The notes: generated by a model from the letters alone, not told the origin. Positions 22,194 through 34,400 are shown, counted from the first letter of the stretch. The stretch: DNA of 64,000 nucleotides from Cercophora sp. LCS_1 (GCA_036250225.1 JAPZLL010000020.1:310001-374000); one strand, 5' to 3'. Numbers and translations: made by a program.

Positions 22194-23696
22194 CTAACGT
22201 CCCTGACCACCCAAACCACCAAGCACACCTCCCAACAGTCCACCAACACCCTGTCCAACACCACCCACAACATCCCCGACTCCACCAAGCAAATCTCCCT
22301 TCCCGATCTTGCCAACTCCGCTCCCAAGACCTCCCGTAATCCCCGTCACCGCGCCACCAACACCCCTGCCCAACCCTCCGACAATACCGCCAACTGGTCC
22401 TCCGACCGCATCACCGAGTCCACCGACGGTCCCACCAACAGTATCACCCTGTTGTTTTTTCCTCGTCAGCAACTAGCCATTAACCACTTCCAAATCCTCT
22501 CCCCTTTCTACCCCACGTCAGGTCAAAAAAAAAGAAACGATAAAGGAAAAGGAAAAGGAAAAGAGGTAAACGTACCAATCCCTTACCAACACCCCCTACA
22601 GTCTGTCCCAACCCACCCGTCACACCGCCGACTGTCCCTAGGACATCGCCCCTCCCAAGAGCCTTTGTGGTATCACCAACAGTACGGTTAACTCCACCGA
22701 CAGTAGCACCAAGGGTGTTACCGACGCCCTGTGCTGCCGTCCCGACGGTGCGACCGACCGTTTGGCCAACGCCTCCGACAAGACCGTCCACTCCGCCCTG
22801 GCGTTGTTGCTGCTGCTGCTGCCGACGCTGAGCGTACTCGAGTTCAGCTTGACGTTTCACAAACTCTGAAGTAGGGACGCGTGCTTCGGGTGCGTATTTC
22901 TTTTGCTTTTTCTCGGGTGCTGGTGGCGCAGCGGCGGGCGAGGAGGTGGTGGGTTGGATGATGGGGATGGAGGGTTTAGCTGGTGGTTGCACTGGCGCTG
23001 GCTTGGCCACTGGGACGGGAGCTCGGGTTGGTTGAGCTCTGGTGACAGGAGTACGGGTTATTGGTGTTGTAGTCGGCGCAACGCGAGTGGAGGGGATGTT
23101 TACTCTGGTCGAGGTGTTGGTTGCTGTTGTCTTTGTTTGAGCTTCGACGGGGATGCCTCTGGCGGCAGCGAGTTCGGCGGATTTGCGGATGGCGCGCTTG
23201 GTGTGGGCTGTTACGGTCGCTGGGCGCAAGTTGGGCGCTGCCGAGGATGATGTTGCGGGTGTGACGGGTTTGGCGGGTGCGAATTTCTTTGCGGGCGCCG
23301 TGGTGGTTGCTGGGGCTTTGGGTGTTGCGTGGGAAGACCTGTGGTGCGTGGCGGATTCGTGCTTGCTTGTGGCCTTTTTGGCGGCAGTTGACGCTGCTTC
23401 GACCTTCTTCTTGGTAGAAGATGATGACTTCTTCACGGTGGCGTCTGCCGTCTTGGTCGGAGTCGATGAGGACTTCTTGACCTCCTTGGTGGGAGCGGAT
23501 TTGGTCTTCGTGGCGACTTTCTCAGTTGTCGTCTTGGGTTTGGTCGTGGATGACGGTTTGTTCTTGGTGCTGCTGCTAACCTTTGCCTTGGAGGAGGCTG
23601 GGGTTGGTTGTGTTAGTGGACGACGAGAACGAGACGGAGTTGGTTCTGACCTGGAGTAGCAGAGCTGTGATGCTTGACTGTCGTGGTTGTTGCCAT
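22194..23696 (-). CDS. low-complexity Lys/Thr/Pro protein with Gly-Val repeat tail, three exons
   Basis: Exons 23696-23651, 23597-22576 and 22448-22194 give 440 residues; introns are 53 nt (branch CACTAAC) and 127 nt. Residues 1-260 are basic and disordered, rich in Lys, Ser, Thr, Ala, Pro (KKSSSSTKKK, TRAPVPVAKP). A short charged segment with a run of six or more Gln follows. From about residue 300 to the end lies a degenerate Gly-Val repeat (GGVGQTVGR, GGLGDAVGG, GGVGQGVGG) with spacing near 7-11 residues, able to form glycine-zipper-like hydrophobic helices or a cell-wall/membrane-associating tail. No signal peptide. I do not recognise a named family; a structural or stress-related role is only a guess. 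Confidence 0.75.
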
Positions 23697-24614
23697 TGTG
23701 AAGAAAGTTACAAAAAGAAACAAAATGGATGGAAGAAGAACAATATTAATTTTTCTTGACGAAGCCGTTATAACAGTCGTTGATAATAGCGGGAAAGTCC
23801 ATCCCAACGTGCAGCAGCGAACCGTTCATCAGATATAGACCAGTCCCTCCACGCTGACCATGACGTCAATCAGTTGACCCCGCTCCTCTCACAGCGCCAT
23901 GCTTCAGCGCTTGTGAAACGGCAGGCATCATGCTGGGATGCGCGTGCGGGCGGAGCAAAAAGGGGGGAGGCGACTTTGATATTAACCATTCTGATTCGCC
24001 AGAAAGGACATGCGGGACGGGTGGAGAACCACCATCTCCAACGGTTTCTCGCCACAGACCGTCTCTGCCATCGGAGGAACGCCCAATGGCGAGTTGCGCT
24101 GTCCCACAGCTTTCGTCAGGGTGGGGGACCGCGGTATTGTCGAAGGTTGTCATCGAGATCTTGTCTGTGATCATGATGCAGTTCGTTTCCTGGTTAACGA
24201 ATAGGGATAGGGGTCAAATGTTTTCTTTCACCCAGGGTTAGGGTCAATTGCGACGAACATTTTTTTTGTTGCAACAATGGATGGAAGCGATTTGAAGACT
24301 AGAAATGACATCGATGAAAATGAACTTTGTTGTTTACCGTGTCGCAAAGCCTATTCAGACGTTCTGGCATTTGGGGCGGCCGCGATTGCGACGGAGTTTC
24401 GCCGTTGTGAGAATCGCGGGTCATGACGGCATATCTCAGTGATGACGCACTTCACCATGCTAGTCTCAGCCACCTCTTTCTCGCGCATTCCTCACCATCA
24501 TCCTTGATTCCATCCTTTTGCGTTGCGCGGATCTTTTGTTTCTTCCGAACTTTGTTTCCTGCCACTGCAACGACCTAGTCGAACGCAACCCTCGAGGTCG
24601 TTCTCTGTGACCTG
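23697..24614. promoter_or_regulatory. divergent promoter region
   Basis: 918 bp between divergent genes. A CGGAGTTTCG copy lies at 24392-24401, about 215 bp upstream of the flavoprotein. No gene is supported. Confidence 0.4.
24392..24401 (+). promoter_or_regulatory. CGGAGTTTCG motif copy 4
   Basis: Exact match to the word found in the halogenase cluster, here in front of an unrelated oxidase gene. This could mean co-regulation or that the word is common in this genome. Confidence 0.25.
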
Positions 24615-26364
24615 ATGGCGCCCAATCAGGTTGCGCGCAAGAAAGTCCTCGTCGTTGGAGCTGGGGCTGCAGGTATGAGGCACAGGCGAATGCAACGGCC
24701 AAAGCTAACAGCTGGCACGCGCAGGCATGTCGTGCGCGTACCATTTGGCCCAGCATCCGGACAAGTTTGAAGTCACCCTCATCGAAGCCGCCAACTACTG
24801 TGGTGGCCAAGCCTTTTCCATCCCCATCGACAAGGCCAAGCATGGCGCATCATGGCTGAACCAGGGAGTCCAGGGAGGATCCTACATCTTCCACCACACC
24901 ATGACAATGTTTGCACGCCAAGGATTCGCCGCCAACCCCGTCAAGCTTCAAGTCTCGTTCGGCAAAGACGATCGGTTCTGGACAAACGTCTATCCAACCA
25001 AGCTGCTAGAGCGCCACCAGTCCGAAATCCGGCGCTTCGTCAAGATGCTCTCCATCATCCGCTGGTTCGAGCTCTTCTTCGCCCTCCTACCCATCAAAGT
25101 CCTCATGAAGCTCTTCTGGTTCAGCTACGAGTTCGCCAACACCGTCGCCCTGCCCATGGTCGCCCTGTTCCTCGGCACAGGCAACTACACCCCCGACGTC
25201 CCGAGCATCATCCTCGAGCGGCTTTGCGCCAGCCCGACCTACGGCATGTGGTATCCTCCCGACAAGCAATTCATCGCCAGCAACTTGCCGCCCATGGTCG
25301 TCTTCCCCAACTTTTCCAAGTTCTACTCAGCCTGGCGTCAAGACCTTCTCAAGCTCGGCGTTAACGTCCGTCTCTCCACCGAGCTGACCGAAATTGTCTC
25401 CCGCAACACCAAAACCGGCGTCGCCGTCAAAACCATCCGCCGAACCCCAACTTCAGACGGCCACAACCCAACCAGCTCCTTCGCCCCCGAAGACCCAACC
25501 TCCAATGCCGATGCCACCGCTGACCCAGTCACCGAACACTACGACGAAATCGTCCTCTGCTGCCTCGCCGACACAGCCAACCGCCTCCTCGGCAAAACCG
25601 TCACTTTCCGTGAGCGACGAGTCCTCGGCTCCGCCAAGTTCAGCAACGACATCACAATCACCCACTCCGACGCGGCCTACATGCGCAAACACTACGAGAA
25701 CTTCTTCAACCCGTCCCAGGCCGTTACATCCCTCAACTCAGTCGACCAGTCCTCTCGCGTTGCCTTCGCAAGGGACAATTTCAAACCAATGTACTACATC
25801 AAACCCTACGACGCGGACCTCACCAAACTGGAAATGTGTTTTGACTGTACCAACTACCAGGCCCAGTTTCCGCCTGCTGTTCCGTTTGATAATCACGTCT
25901 TTCAGACTATCTTTCTCAACAAGGAGCGGGATGGGCACTTGTGGACGGACAACGAGATTGATAAGACCAAGGTCATTAGGAAGGACTGGTGGCATCAGCT
26001 ATGTCATTCGTGGACGCATTATGCGTTTGTTGTGCCGTGGTTGTGGCTGTTGCAGGGACGGAAGAGGACGAGGTTTGCGAGCTCGTGGACGGTCATCAAT
26101 GCACATGAGGTGGCGGTTATGAGCGGGTTGGCTGCTGCGGTTGATTTGGGGGCTGAGTATCCCGAGGATTTGGAAAGGGATGGCTTTGCGTTGTTGTGTT
26201 TTCGGTTGTATTATTTGTTGGTTTATGGGAAGTGGTATAGACGGCGTGTGAAGACGGAGGGAGAGGGGATGGATTGGGGGAGTGGGGTTTATAGGAGTGT
26301 GTATCAGGGACCGGGGGTTGGGGAGGTGGAGAGGGAGACGTGGAGGGAGGAGGGGAAGGCGTGA
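24615..26364 (+). CDS. FAD-dependent amine-oxidase-like flavoprotein, two exons
   Basis: Exons 24615-24672 and 24725-26364 give 565 residues; the 52-nt intron (GTATGA, GCTAAC) lies inside the dinucleotide motif GAGAAGMSCAYHL. IEAANYCGGQAF is the second part of the FAD-binding fold, and a C-terminal SWTVINAHEVAVMSGLAAA segment is the typical closing FAD contact. Residues about 130-175 contain a strongly hydrophobic helix pair (LFFALLPIKVLMKLFW, VALPMVALFLG), suggesting membrane contact. It resembles the fungal NAD(P)-binding/amine oxidase family related to phytoene-desaturase-like flavoproteins; substrate unknown. Codon use becomes less GC-rich after about 25850 without loss of frame. Confidence 0.88.
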
Positions 26365-26821
26365 ATGTGGCCACTTTTTGGGGCTACAGGCAGTATGCAA
26401 CTCCTTTTGGCGCGCTCTAGGGGTTGCTTGAATCCGTGGTTATCAGGAGTCAACGTTGGTCCTTTGTTTTTTTATCATGCGATCATATGCTTTTTCTCAG
26501 GCCGCAGCAAAATACATGTGCCATAATGCCGGAATTCGTTTGGTTCGCCTCCTTAGGCAGGAACTACCTCGTGTTGCCTTGATCTATATTTTGATTCAGG
26601 AAAGTTAAATTTACGTGCAAAGGATGCATTGCCTGGAACCGAGGCACATGGCTTGACCTCTCATTGTGTGCCTGAAATGGAATCGGGGGTTCACGATACC
26701 GCCTTGGCCTGGGTACCTAGTACCGCCTGCTTCCGTTTCCCTGGTTTTCTTTTCTGTGGCATCGGATCCCCAAGCTTGTATTTTTCTGTCGTTCGTAATC
26801 TGCGATTAAAACCCTTGAATC
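26365..26821. other. intergenic, promoter of gene A
   Basis: 450 bp without a gene. Confidence 0.45.
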
Positions 26822-28596
26822 ATGGCGCGGCTTACCGATCTCCCGCCTGAGCTAGTTCTGATCGTTGTCGAGTACCTCCAACAACCCACTGCCAGCACAA
26901 CAGAGAATGCTCGATCACCTCTTTCCGAAATCCTGTCCTTCGGCCGGTCCTCGCGGTACTTGCACAGTGTCGCCTCACCTTCCGCATACAAACTTGACGC
27001 TCTCAGGAAGTACCCAGAAGCTTTGATCTGGGGAGCCATCACCGACAATGTTCCAGTAGTGGAGAAAGCTATTGCAGCCGGAACAAGCATCAACGCTCTG
27101 GGTCTTGGCCATTATTTGCGCGACGGCCAAAGCGTCACCATCAGTCCCCTCGGGCGCCCCGATCCGAACGGTGTCGCCCCTCAAAAAACTGCCCCTAGAA
27201 CCGCCTAGTAATCCCACTGAGCCTTGGGCCGCACACTCCAGGGCACTGCTCTGCATTTTACTATCGGAAACAACAACATTGGGGTAGTCAAATGGCTGCT
27301 CGACCATGGCGCCGCACTCCGGCCAGAATTGCCGGCCGAGTTGGACCCGTGGGGCGTTCAATGGAGTCCCGCTTCCGTCGCTGTTTGGAACGGAAATCAA
27401 GACATCCTGCTCCTTCTCCTCGAGCAAGGAGTCGTGATAGCCTGGAGTGATTTCAAGCACGCTGCGGCACTCGGACATGCGCGCACCTCTTCAACCTCAT
27501 GATCCGCCACTACTACCACAAGCTGTCCGGCGCCGAAATTGGAGAACTTCTGTCCTATGCCGTGACAGACGGACTCAACGGTCGTCACACAATCCAGAAA
27601 CTCATCGAGCTTGGGGGCTATTTCACAGTTACGAAGTCTGTGCTAGGGACCGCTAGGCTCGACCAGAGCAACTGGCAATCCCATCTCAAGAGATCCTCTA
27701 ACCCTTTGGCACGAGCTCTGGGTTACCGAATGTTGGAACACGCCTGGGTCATTCTCCCTTACCCTTGCTGTGTCGTACTTGAGCGCGAGGCCGCCAAGGC
27801 TATCATTGTCTGGCTCATCAAAGACAGCTCCCCCAAGGACACCGAAGGTTCGCCAGGAGCGGATCCATGCTCTCACTACCGGAGGCTGATTATCCAATAC
27901 GTGTTCCGCCGTTCCGGCCTGAAGATCACGGATGGCCTCAACGGAAATCAGACTGCCCTCCAGGTCGCGGCCCACAGCTATTGCAATTGTCCCAAGCTTC
28001 TCACCCTTCTGGCATACGGCGACGATGGGGACCTCAATGCCAATGCTCCCCGAACTCCGCTCCACCATGCGGTGAGCACCTGGCTAGATTCTCTTCTGGT
28101 GAAGGACGACCGCGTGTTCTGTTACGACGACGGGAACCATCTTTTCCGTGTTTTTGATGTTCCAGCTTCCCCGGAGTCTCCGAGCCGCAGCAAAACAAAG
28201 GAATACTACCTGAACAACATCTCCCGCAACGACATCTTCGGCATGCTCCGCAAGCGCATCAGCGAGCTGATCGAGGCGGCAGTCCAGCCTGGAGGACGGA
28301 AAGTGAGAGTATGGGAACTCACTAGGTTACGCTATATCGTGGACTTCGCGGAAGCCACCTTGGGCCTCTTGCACAAGCACGGTCTCGCGACTGGTGAAGA
28401 GTATTCCGAGGCCTTTCAGCGGATGGTAGTGGCCGGTGGTAGGCTGCTTCGCCGTTGGGGGCCGAGGCAGGGTCTTGTGGCACTGCATAAACAGTTGCGG
28501 GAGGATGGTGAGGGTCTGCTGGGTTTAGTATCGTTACCACGGAACGGGCACGTCGATGACGACAAGGAGCGCGGAACGAGCCATGCCACGGATTAG
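26822..28596 (+). pseudogene. F-box-like/ankyrin family member A, frame interrupted
   Basis: ATG 26822 opens an F-box-like helix (LTDLPPELVLIVVEYLQ), then the family block ALIWGAITDNVPVVEKAI. The frame closes at 27206-27208. Ankyrin-like sequence resumes at 27242 in the same frame (GTALHFTIGNNN, VVKWLLDHGA), then shifts at the GCGCGC run near 27479-27485 to the frame that runs to 28596 with the family C terminus (RYIVDFAEATLGLLHKHGL). The dinucleotide run suggests slippage by two bases. An intron with a poor donor at 27134 and acceptor at 27241 could bridge the first break, but the second cannot be spliced away obviously. Compared with intact paralogue D (37196) this is probably inactive or contains a sequence error. 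Such proteins are expected to recruit substrates to SCF ubiquitin ligases; that is inference. Confidence 0.65.
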
Positions 28597-29064
28597 GTAG
28601 CAGAGAATGAGGTTTGGAGACCTGGGTCCCCTCGTGATGAGAAAACCATACCTATTTAGTCGAGTCACAATCTTGGTTGCTAAAATTGAAGTTTACGTCT
28701 TTCTACTCTAAATTAGCACTGTCAAATGATATAAGCCGGCACCCTGCTCCCATAGGCATCTGCCATGCCCGGCAGCACGGCGTCATGTCCGTGAAAGGTA
28801 TGCAAGAGGAACCAACACAGCGCCCTCAACATCAGGACGCACCAAACATGGTTCACCTGGTTCTCCAACTCGTCCGATGTCCCTCGTCTTTGAGGACATC
28901 CTCCACCACGCGCTCCCTCAACACGGGTAAGTAAAGTCCCGTCGACACTTTGTGTTTGTCACCCGACGCGGCACCCAAACCCCAGACTGTTGGTGTTCCC
29001 CTGACGAGGTCATGCTCATCCACCTCCCTGACACGCTGCTTTCCATCATCCTGGTTGAGGGCGT
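28597..29064. other. intergenic
   Basis: Nothing supported in this stretch. Confidence 0.4.
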
Positions 29065-29322
29065 CTATGATTGCCTGAAGGGGGCTAATCGGGAAACGGA
29101 GTCATCTAATGCTTTTAGGGTGGCTGCGCTCAAGTTGGAAGGGCTGGGGAAAAAGGCGTGGGTTGAAGCGTCAAAGTGAGCCTGTTCCAGAACCCGGTGA
29201 TACGCTGTAAGCAAGGCGAGGAAATCGGGCGGTGCGGGATTCCAACGGAAGACAGTCGGGTTCGGAATCGCGCGGAAGGTTGTGCCTTTGATCTGAAAGA
29301 CAATGCCGATCATGCCCAGCAT
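29065..29322 (-). CDS. possible small protein, 85 residues
   Basis: ATG at 29322, stop at 29065. The predicted chain (MLGMIGIVFQIKGTTFRAIP, ending LDDSVSRLAPFRQS) has a protein-like mix of hydrophobic and charged residues, but no domain, no signal and no supporting splice sites. The opposite strand has an open frame of similar length. Kept as a weak candidate. Confidence 0.25.
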   Translation of the reverse strand: MLGMIGIVFQIKGTTFRAIPNPTVFRWNPAPPDFLALLTAYHRVLEQAHFDASTHAFFPSPSNLSAATLKALDDSVSRLAPFRQS

Positions 29323-30080
29323 TTCGAATCAAACTGAGCAAAAAATGTCAGTTCTACTCTGCATTTCAGGCTCCGAAGCGACTTGAAAGAAGAGAAATAT
29401 ACTTAGCAGGAAACAAATGGCTGTATCTCGTCTTGAGACCAGCGTCTTGAAAGTGGTTCGCCGTCCAAGTGTTGCATCCAATCGAAACCAGTGTGTCGGG
29501 AATGACAGGCATGCTTCCCAGCTGCAATGTGCTGAAGTTTCGCTTCTAGGAAGCGACAGCTGGGATTTGCATGCATCTGCTCCGACTCGGGTGTTGGTGT
29601 CTCTGTTTCCTTACAGCGTGCCATTTACTTGAAGGGAGGTATTGGGATTTTCTCAATTTCCACGAAAGCGCAACGTACGTACGCCTATCCTTTGCCGGCT
29701 CCAGAATCGGTCGCTGGATGCTATAAGAGACTCATGCCTGAGTGGTAGAGCTCTGGGCTATATATCCTTGCCTACCGAAGTCTGCCTTGCCCACCCACAT
29801 CTGCTCTGCCCGGCCTATCGTGCATCTCGTTCCCGGATGCTACTCTGCACGATCGAACCGACTGCCGAGCCCCATAACCATCTCCTCAGTGCTTGTTCCG
29901 TCCGGCGCGGTCCATGTAGGGGCGAAACGCGTAGCCGGGGATGCTGCGCTTCGTCACGCTGGTAGTCGCCGCCTTGCTCTGAACACTCGTTAGTGGTAAT
30001 TATAAAATAGGACATGACGGGAGGGGGGGGGGGAGACCTACGGAAAACGGCGTCCTCACGCCAGTTGCGCCCGTCATTCG
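29323..30080. other. intergenic
   Basis: Short overlapping frames only. A tRNA-A-box-like TGCCTGAGTGGTAGAGC near 29735 has no matching B box. Confidence 0.4.
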
Positions 30081-30450
30081 CTAGATGAATAAGCCGGCGA
30101 GGCCGCCAAGGATGGTCATTCCGACCAATCGCTCTGAAGCTCGCTTCTCAGCCATCGGCTTCATCGCGTCCACAATGCGCCCAGCGGCTGCCTCGTCAGA
30201 TCGATCCTTGGTTATGGTCGTTATGATGCTGTTGGCGTCGCAGCGGACGACGATGGCAAAATGCTTGTCGGCCGAGCCCGGCGCGTCTGCGACCGAGTTA
30301 TCAGCAAGAATAAAGCGGAACGGGGGAGGGAGGATGGAGCTTACAAATGAAATTGAAGGTCGGGTTACCGAGCGCCATCTCGTCGTGGTCCGTGGTGAAG
30401 TCGTCGTCGGGGCTGAGAGCGGAAGCAAGATGGCGGAGGAAAGGAGCCAT
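30081..30450 (-). CDS. small protein with C-terminal hydrophobic tail, two exons
   Basis: Exons 30450-30345 and 30286-30081 around a 58-nt intron (GTAAGC, branch CTGATAAC) give 103 residues. The N terminus is acidic (SPDDDFTTDHDE); the middle is compact (HFAIVVRCDANSIITTITKD); the last 12 residues (MTILGGLAGLFI) form a short hydrophobic end that could be a tail anchor. Splice sites are good and the frame is closed, so the gene is plausible although unrecognised. Codons 5' of the ATG are a GCTGAT-type microsatellite, which explains a longer false frame. Confidence 0.6.
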
Positions 30451-30799
30451 TTTGAGATTTTGATGACTGCGCAGTTTCTATGTGGGGCTGATCGGTTGTC
30501 TGCGACGTTGCCGGCGATGCCGCTGCCGATGCTGCTGCCGATGCTGCTGATGCTGTCGCCGTTGGTGTTGTCGCCGGTGAAGTTGTCGGTGTGGCTGACG
30601 AAAATCTTTCGGGGAGAATTGGCTCGGCGATCGCATAAATTGGGAGGCAAGGGCCGCAACACGCATTTCACATGCGCACAGGCCACTACAGCCCTTCTTC
30701 CCATTCACTCCAGAAGACAAGAAAATGTCTATTTGCACCAGAATTGAAAAGTGAACGGGCCATTCCAGCCACCACCAGCCGCCACCGTGATAACATCCG

Positions 30800-32220
30800 A
30801 ACAACAACCTCTTGGCCGTCGAAATGTTACTTGACAACGGAGCATCTATCGACGTCACTTTACCGGACGGTTATTATCTTTGGCCGACTGCTTACTTTTC
30901 AGCGTGGAACGGAAACTTGGAGATGCTCCAACTTTTGGCTCAACGCAGCGCACCCATTTCAGGGGCCAAGATGCATAACCTACATGGTCATATTGCAAGA
31001 GCGTCCCGCCCAGAACTACCAATGCACCATGTTGCTACCTAGAACGGGCACATAAATGTTGTAGATTGGATTCTTGCCCAACCCTACTACAGCAGCGCCT
31101 GGGACACCAAAGTTCTACAAAACGACAACAAGATTCTGTACTACACGGTTCTCAGCGGTGATGACAGAAACAAGTAAATTGACCACCTCGTCGCCCTTGG
31201 TGCCCGGTGTGATATCCAAGCTGGTTGGTGCCCCCTGAAAGAGCAATATTGACTTCTGGACACTATACTCCCTTTACTGCCGCTTTTGATAACGACTGAC
31301 TTGATAACGCCAACAGCATCCTCGACAATGACGCCTGCTCTGAAATAGACAAATCAGCCGGAAGCGTGATCATGGCACATCTTCTCAGTCGAATTAAGTC
31401 CCTGGTAGGGGGCCGGGGTGGAGCCGCTCGTGACTTTGAGAACGAGTACCACGACTAAGAGACAGACAAAGAATCCCCATGGGGCGGGGCAGGTTAGAAA
31501 GCTGCGCTTGCATGGTCTCGCTCATCTATCTTTGTTCTCCGAGTATCCAGCCTTGATAACCGACCCACCGAAGAAAGGAATGCGCTGACGATGGCCTTTT
31601 AGCACTCCTATCTCAGGGAGCACGACTGCATCAGGGACTTTGCGGAGTGCAGGGACCCATGTGGTGTGAGTTTGATACAGATGAAGCGGGACGAAGAGTC
31701 GATCTTTCACTTTGCGGCGAAGCGCTGGTTGGCCTACGAGAAGCTCAACCAAAGGTACACGGAGATGTGTGATGCAGAGTTCCATGACGTCTTTAGGGGG
31801 CTCGTTTCTGCGTTGAGCTGGGTCCTGGGCAATTTCAAGGATCTGGACTGGTATATGGGACCCTCCAGCTGGGCCTACTCCTTAAACGAGATCCGGGTGT
31901 TGGTACTGAATCAAGACGGTAAATGCGTGCTCGATCTCCTGTATGACCACGTCACCAATCTCACGCATATCCACGCCACCGAAATTCTCGCCGAGTCGTT
32001 TGGTATTTGGGGTGTTATCACGGACAGGGCTAAACGAGCGGAGAGGACGCTAAACTTTGCGGAGATGCTATTGTATCTTGCTCACAAGGGAAAGGTCACG
32101 AGAAAAGGTGTGAGACGTGAAGAGAGGAGGAGGATTCCGGAATTGCGGAGAATGGTGTTGCGATGCGAGCCGAGCAGCCGAGCTCTCGGGGCCCGCATTG
32201 GTGGATTTTTCGCCTTCTAG
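30800..32220 (+). pseudogene. F-box-like/ankyrin family member B, relic
   Basis: Recognisable blocks: LAVEMLLDNGASIDV and WNGNLEMLQLLAQRSAP at 30815-30960, then stops at 31051 and 31174 inside otherwise ankyrin-like sequence (NGHINVVDWILAQ, IDHLVALGARCDI), an unalignable stretch 31240-31660, then a clean C-terminal block 31666-32220 with LNFAEMLLYLAHKGKVT that matches the end of A and C. The F-box end is absent. This is a decayed, 5'-truncated copy of the local family. Confidence 0.7.
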
Positions 32221-32532
32221 GGATGCTATCCTAGCCAGAGATGACTTTTGCCCGAGGATTGGGTATCGAGCTGAATGTGAGGCAGTGGGCAGAGATACGA
32301 TCTGGGGGGCGCAGGAAGATGAATTTGAATTTGCCACGAGTCTGTGAGAACTATCGGTTAGGAAATGGAAATGAAAAGATTGGATAATATGATACATGAA
32401 CAGATTATCTGGCTAGCAATTATGGCACCCTTGCCATCCATTCCTTTCTCTCACGACATCACTACAATGTTCAAACCAAGTGGCATCCCTCCAACACATG
32501 GTCTGGACTAATAACAACAACTCTAACAAACC
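32221..32532. other. intergenic, 3' regions
   Basis: Nothing supported. Confidence 0.4.
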
Positions 32533-33539
32533 TCACCCACCAATCGAATCAAAATACGAAACAATAGCTCCCTGCCTCTCCAAAAACACATTCTGAGCCT
32601 TGTAATACGCATCATCCGCCTCCGGTCCTCCTCCCGTCGGACTAACAATCGTCACCTCCTTCTCCTCCAGCCCAACGGAATAGGAGCTCTTATACACCTC
32701 GGGTCCCAATGGCGTATACGTTTTCCCATCACCACTCTTCACATCGAACTTCATCCCGGCCTCGTCAGCCCGATACGCGCCAGGAAACTTGACGCCCTTC
32801 GGCACAGCATCTCCATCACCGGAAACACGAACGTTGAAACATGTCATGTAAAACTGTGCTGCGACAGGCAACATCTCGAAACCCGGTGACGTTCCAAGTG
32901 AGAAGTGCAGCGCGGCAATCTCGTGACGAACAATGTACTTTCCGGGCTTGATATCCGCCGGGATGGTAGCGGTCCAGGTGCTGTTCGCCGCCATCATGCG
33001 GACGTTGGCCCAGACGCCGGCTGCATCGACTGTGTCTTGGGCGATTTTGAAGAACTCGAGGTCGTTGACGTTGATGTTGGCGATGTCGCCGGTGTAGGGC
33101 GCCATCCACGCTGTGATGGGGCCTTTGTGGCTTTGGAGCCAGTGGGACCTTAAACAGGTTAGTCAGTCTGATGGTGTCCTGCCAAAGAGGGACGTACCAG
33201 TGGAAGCTGATGCTGCTGCCTGCTCTGACGTCGGCAATGGCGCTGGGTGGCGGGCTGCGTCCCATGTTGCAGGCCATGTTGGGACTGCTGATGTTGATGA
33301 TGGGCCCGACGATGCCGCCGCCGTAGGCGATGCGGGCTGGGACAGGGCTCAACCAGGGGTCAATGGCTAGATCCCAGCCTGGATACCTGCAAGTATGAGG
33401 TCTGTTAGCCTACGATGCCGGATCAAGACCGAGCTGTAGGTACTGACACGGTATTGTCGGCGGTCACACGGTAGATGTATCCATGGCCAAGAGCCTGTGG
33501 CACCGAGACGAGGGTCAGAATGACTTGAAGTGCTCTCAT
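32533..33539 (-). CDS. AA9 lytic polysaccharide monooxygenase, three exons
   Basis: Exons 33539-33448, 33386-33198 and 33148-32533 give 298 residues; introns are 61 and 49 nt. An 18-residue signal peptide (MRALQVILTLVSVPQALG) is followed directly by His (HGYIYRV), the N-terminal copper ligand of AA9 after processing. The second copper ligand is the His in LQSHKGPITAW and the axial Tyr lies in QFYMTCFNVRV. DNTVYPGWD and the ACNMG cysteine are also typical. There is no CBM1 module; the C terminus is a short extension. The enzyme is secreted and cleaves cellulose or related glucans oxidatively. It sits between decayed family members B and C but is itself intact. Confidence 0.95.
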
Positions 33540-34031
33540 TGTTATCGGTAGCAGGGCTCGATCGAAATAGGCAGGCAGGGATCACAGATGCGAAGAAGCC
33601 AAGAAATGGCTTTCGCACGTTTCATATACCTGGAAAGTCAGTCACGAGCTGACCAGACCGCAGCAGGCTGTTGTGGTGCATGTAATTACCCCGCAAAGGA
33701 CAGCCCAATCGAAGCCAGTGTCGGGACTTGGATGGTCCAATGTCAACAAGAGCCGATATTGCCGATCCGGGAGCCGAAGCTTCCCCAGCTTTAGAGATCA
33801 ATTGCCGTGGCCGCCTGAGGTATATGGAACCGGCTGATATTGCCTCGCTCGACGGCTTTACAGAGTGTTTGCGTTCTAAGCCCACTATGTATGGGGTGAG
33901 TATTACTTTCACCTTGCGCTAATCTTTCGACCGCTCAGTTTCAAAGCCAACAAAATAATGAGCCTCATGTAACAGTACCTCGACAAGTACTGGTTCCCTC
34001 CATGCCCTTCGTTCATAGGTCACGTAACGAC
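33540..34031. other. intergenic
   Basis: Promoter side of the AA9 gene; nothing else supported. Confidence 0.4.
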
Positions 34032-34400
34032 CTACACCAAGTTCAGGGTTGACCACCCCGACACCAACAAGACCCATAGCCCAAGTCCCCTCCAAGCTGT
34101 CGCCCGTTCCATTGCTGCGCTAGTAGCGACATGTGCGCCGACGATCCTCGTCTCGTTTCCCGTATTACTACTTAGGCACACAGTGAATCGGTCTTGAATA
34201 TCGGCCTGGGGCCGACCCTGCGCGTTGGGTGCCTCACACCATTGATAACAGCCAGCAGCGATCTGGACCGTGTTTGGCGCGCAACATGCTACCATGGCGT
34301 CCGACACATTGCTGCCTGGTGTGAAGACTGTCGTGATGTTTGCCGGAATCGAGAGCCCATTGAATTGTGGTAGCTCGTTCTTCGGGGGACAGGTTGCCAT
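34032..34400 (-). CDS. small cysteine-rich, probably GPI-anchored secreted protein, 5' end unresolved
   Basis: From ATG 34400, 122 residues with cysteines in ATCPP, ACCAPN, GCYQWCEAPN and TVCLSS, several N-glycosylation sites (NIT, NVS, NET), and a hydrophobic C terminus (LGLWVLLVSGWSTLNLV) suiting a GPI signal. A secreted protein needs an N-terminal signal, which this model lacks. The upstream DNA (34401-34611) is open in another frame and reads GCYYAPSWTFSTII, a pattern seen in secreted cysteine proteins, so a frameshift or unseen intron near 34400-34420 is likely. Function unknown. Confidence 0.45.
   Translation of the reverse strand: MATCPPKNELPQFNGLSIPANITTVFTPGSNVSDAMVACCAPNTVQIAAGCYQWCEAPNAQGRPQADIQDRFTVCLSSNTGNETRIVGAHVATSAAMERATAWRGLGLWVLLVSGWSTLNLV

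Noticed and set aside
29720..29790. Possible tRNA (TGCCTGAGTGGT A-box-like)
   Set aside because: No B box or closing stem downstream.
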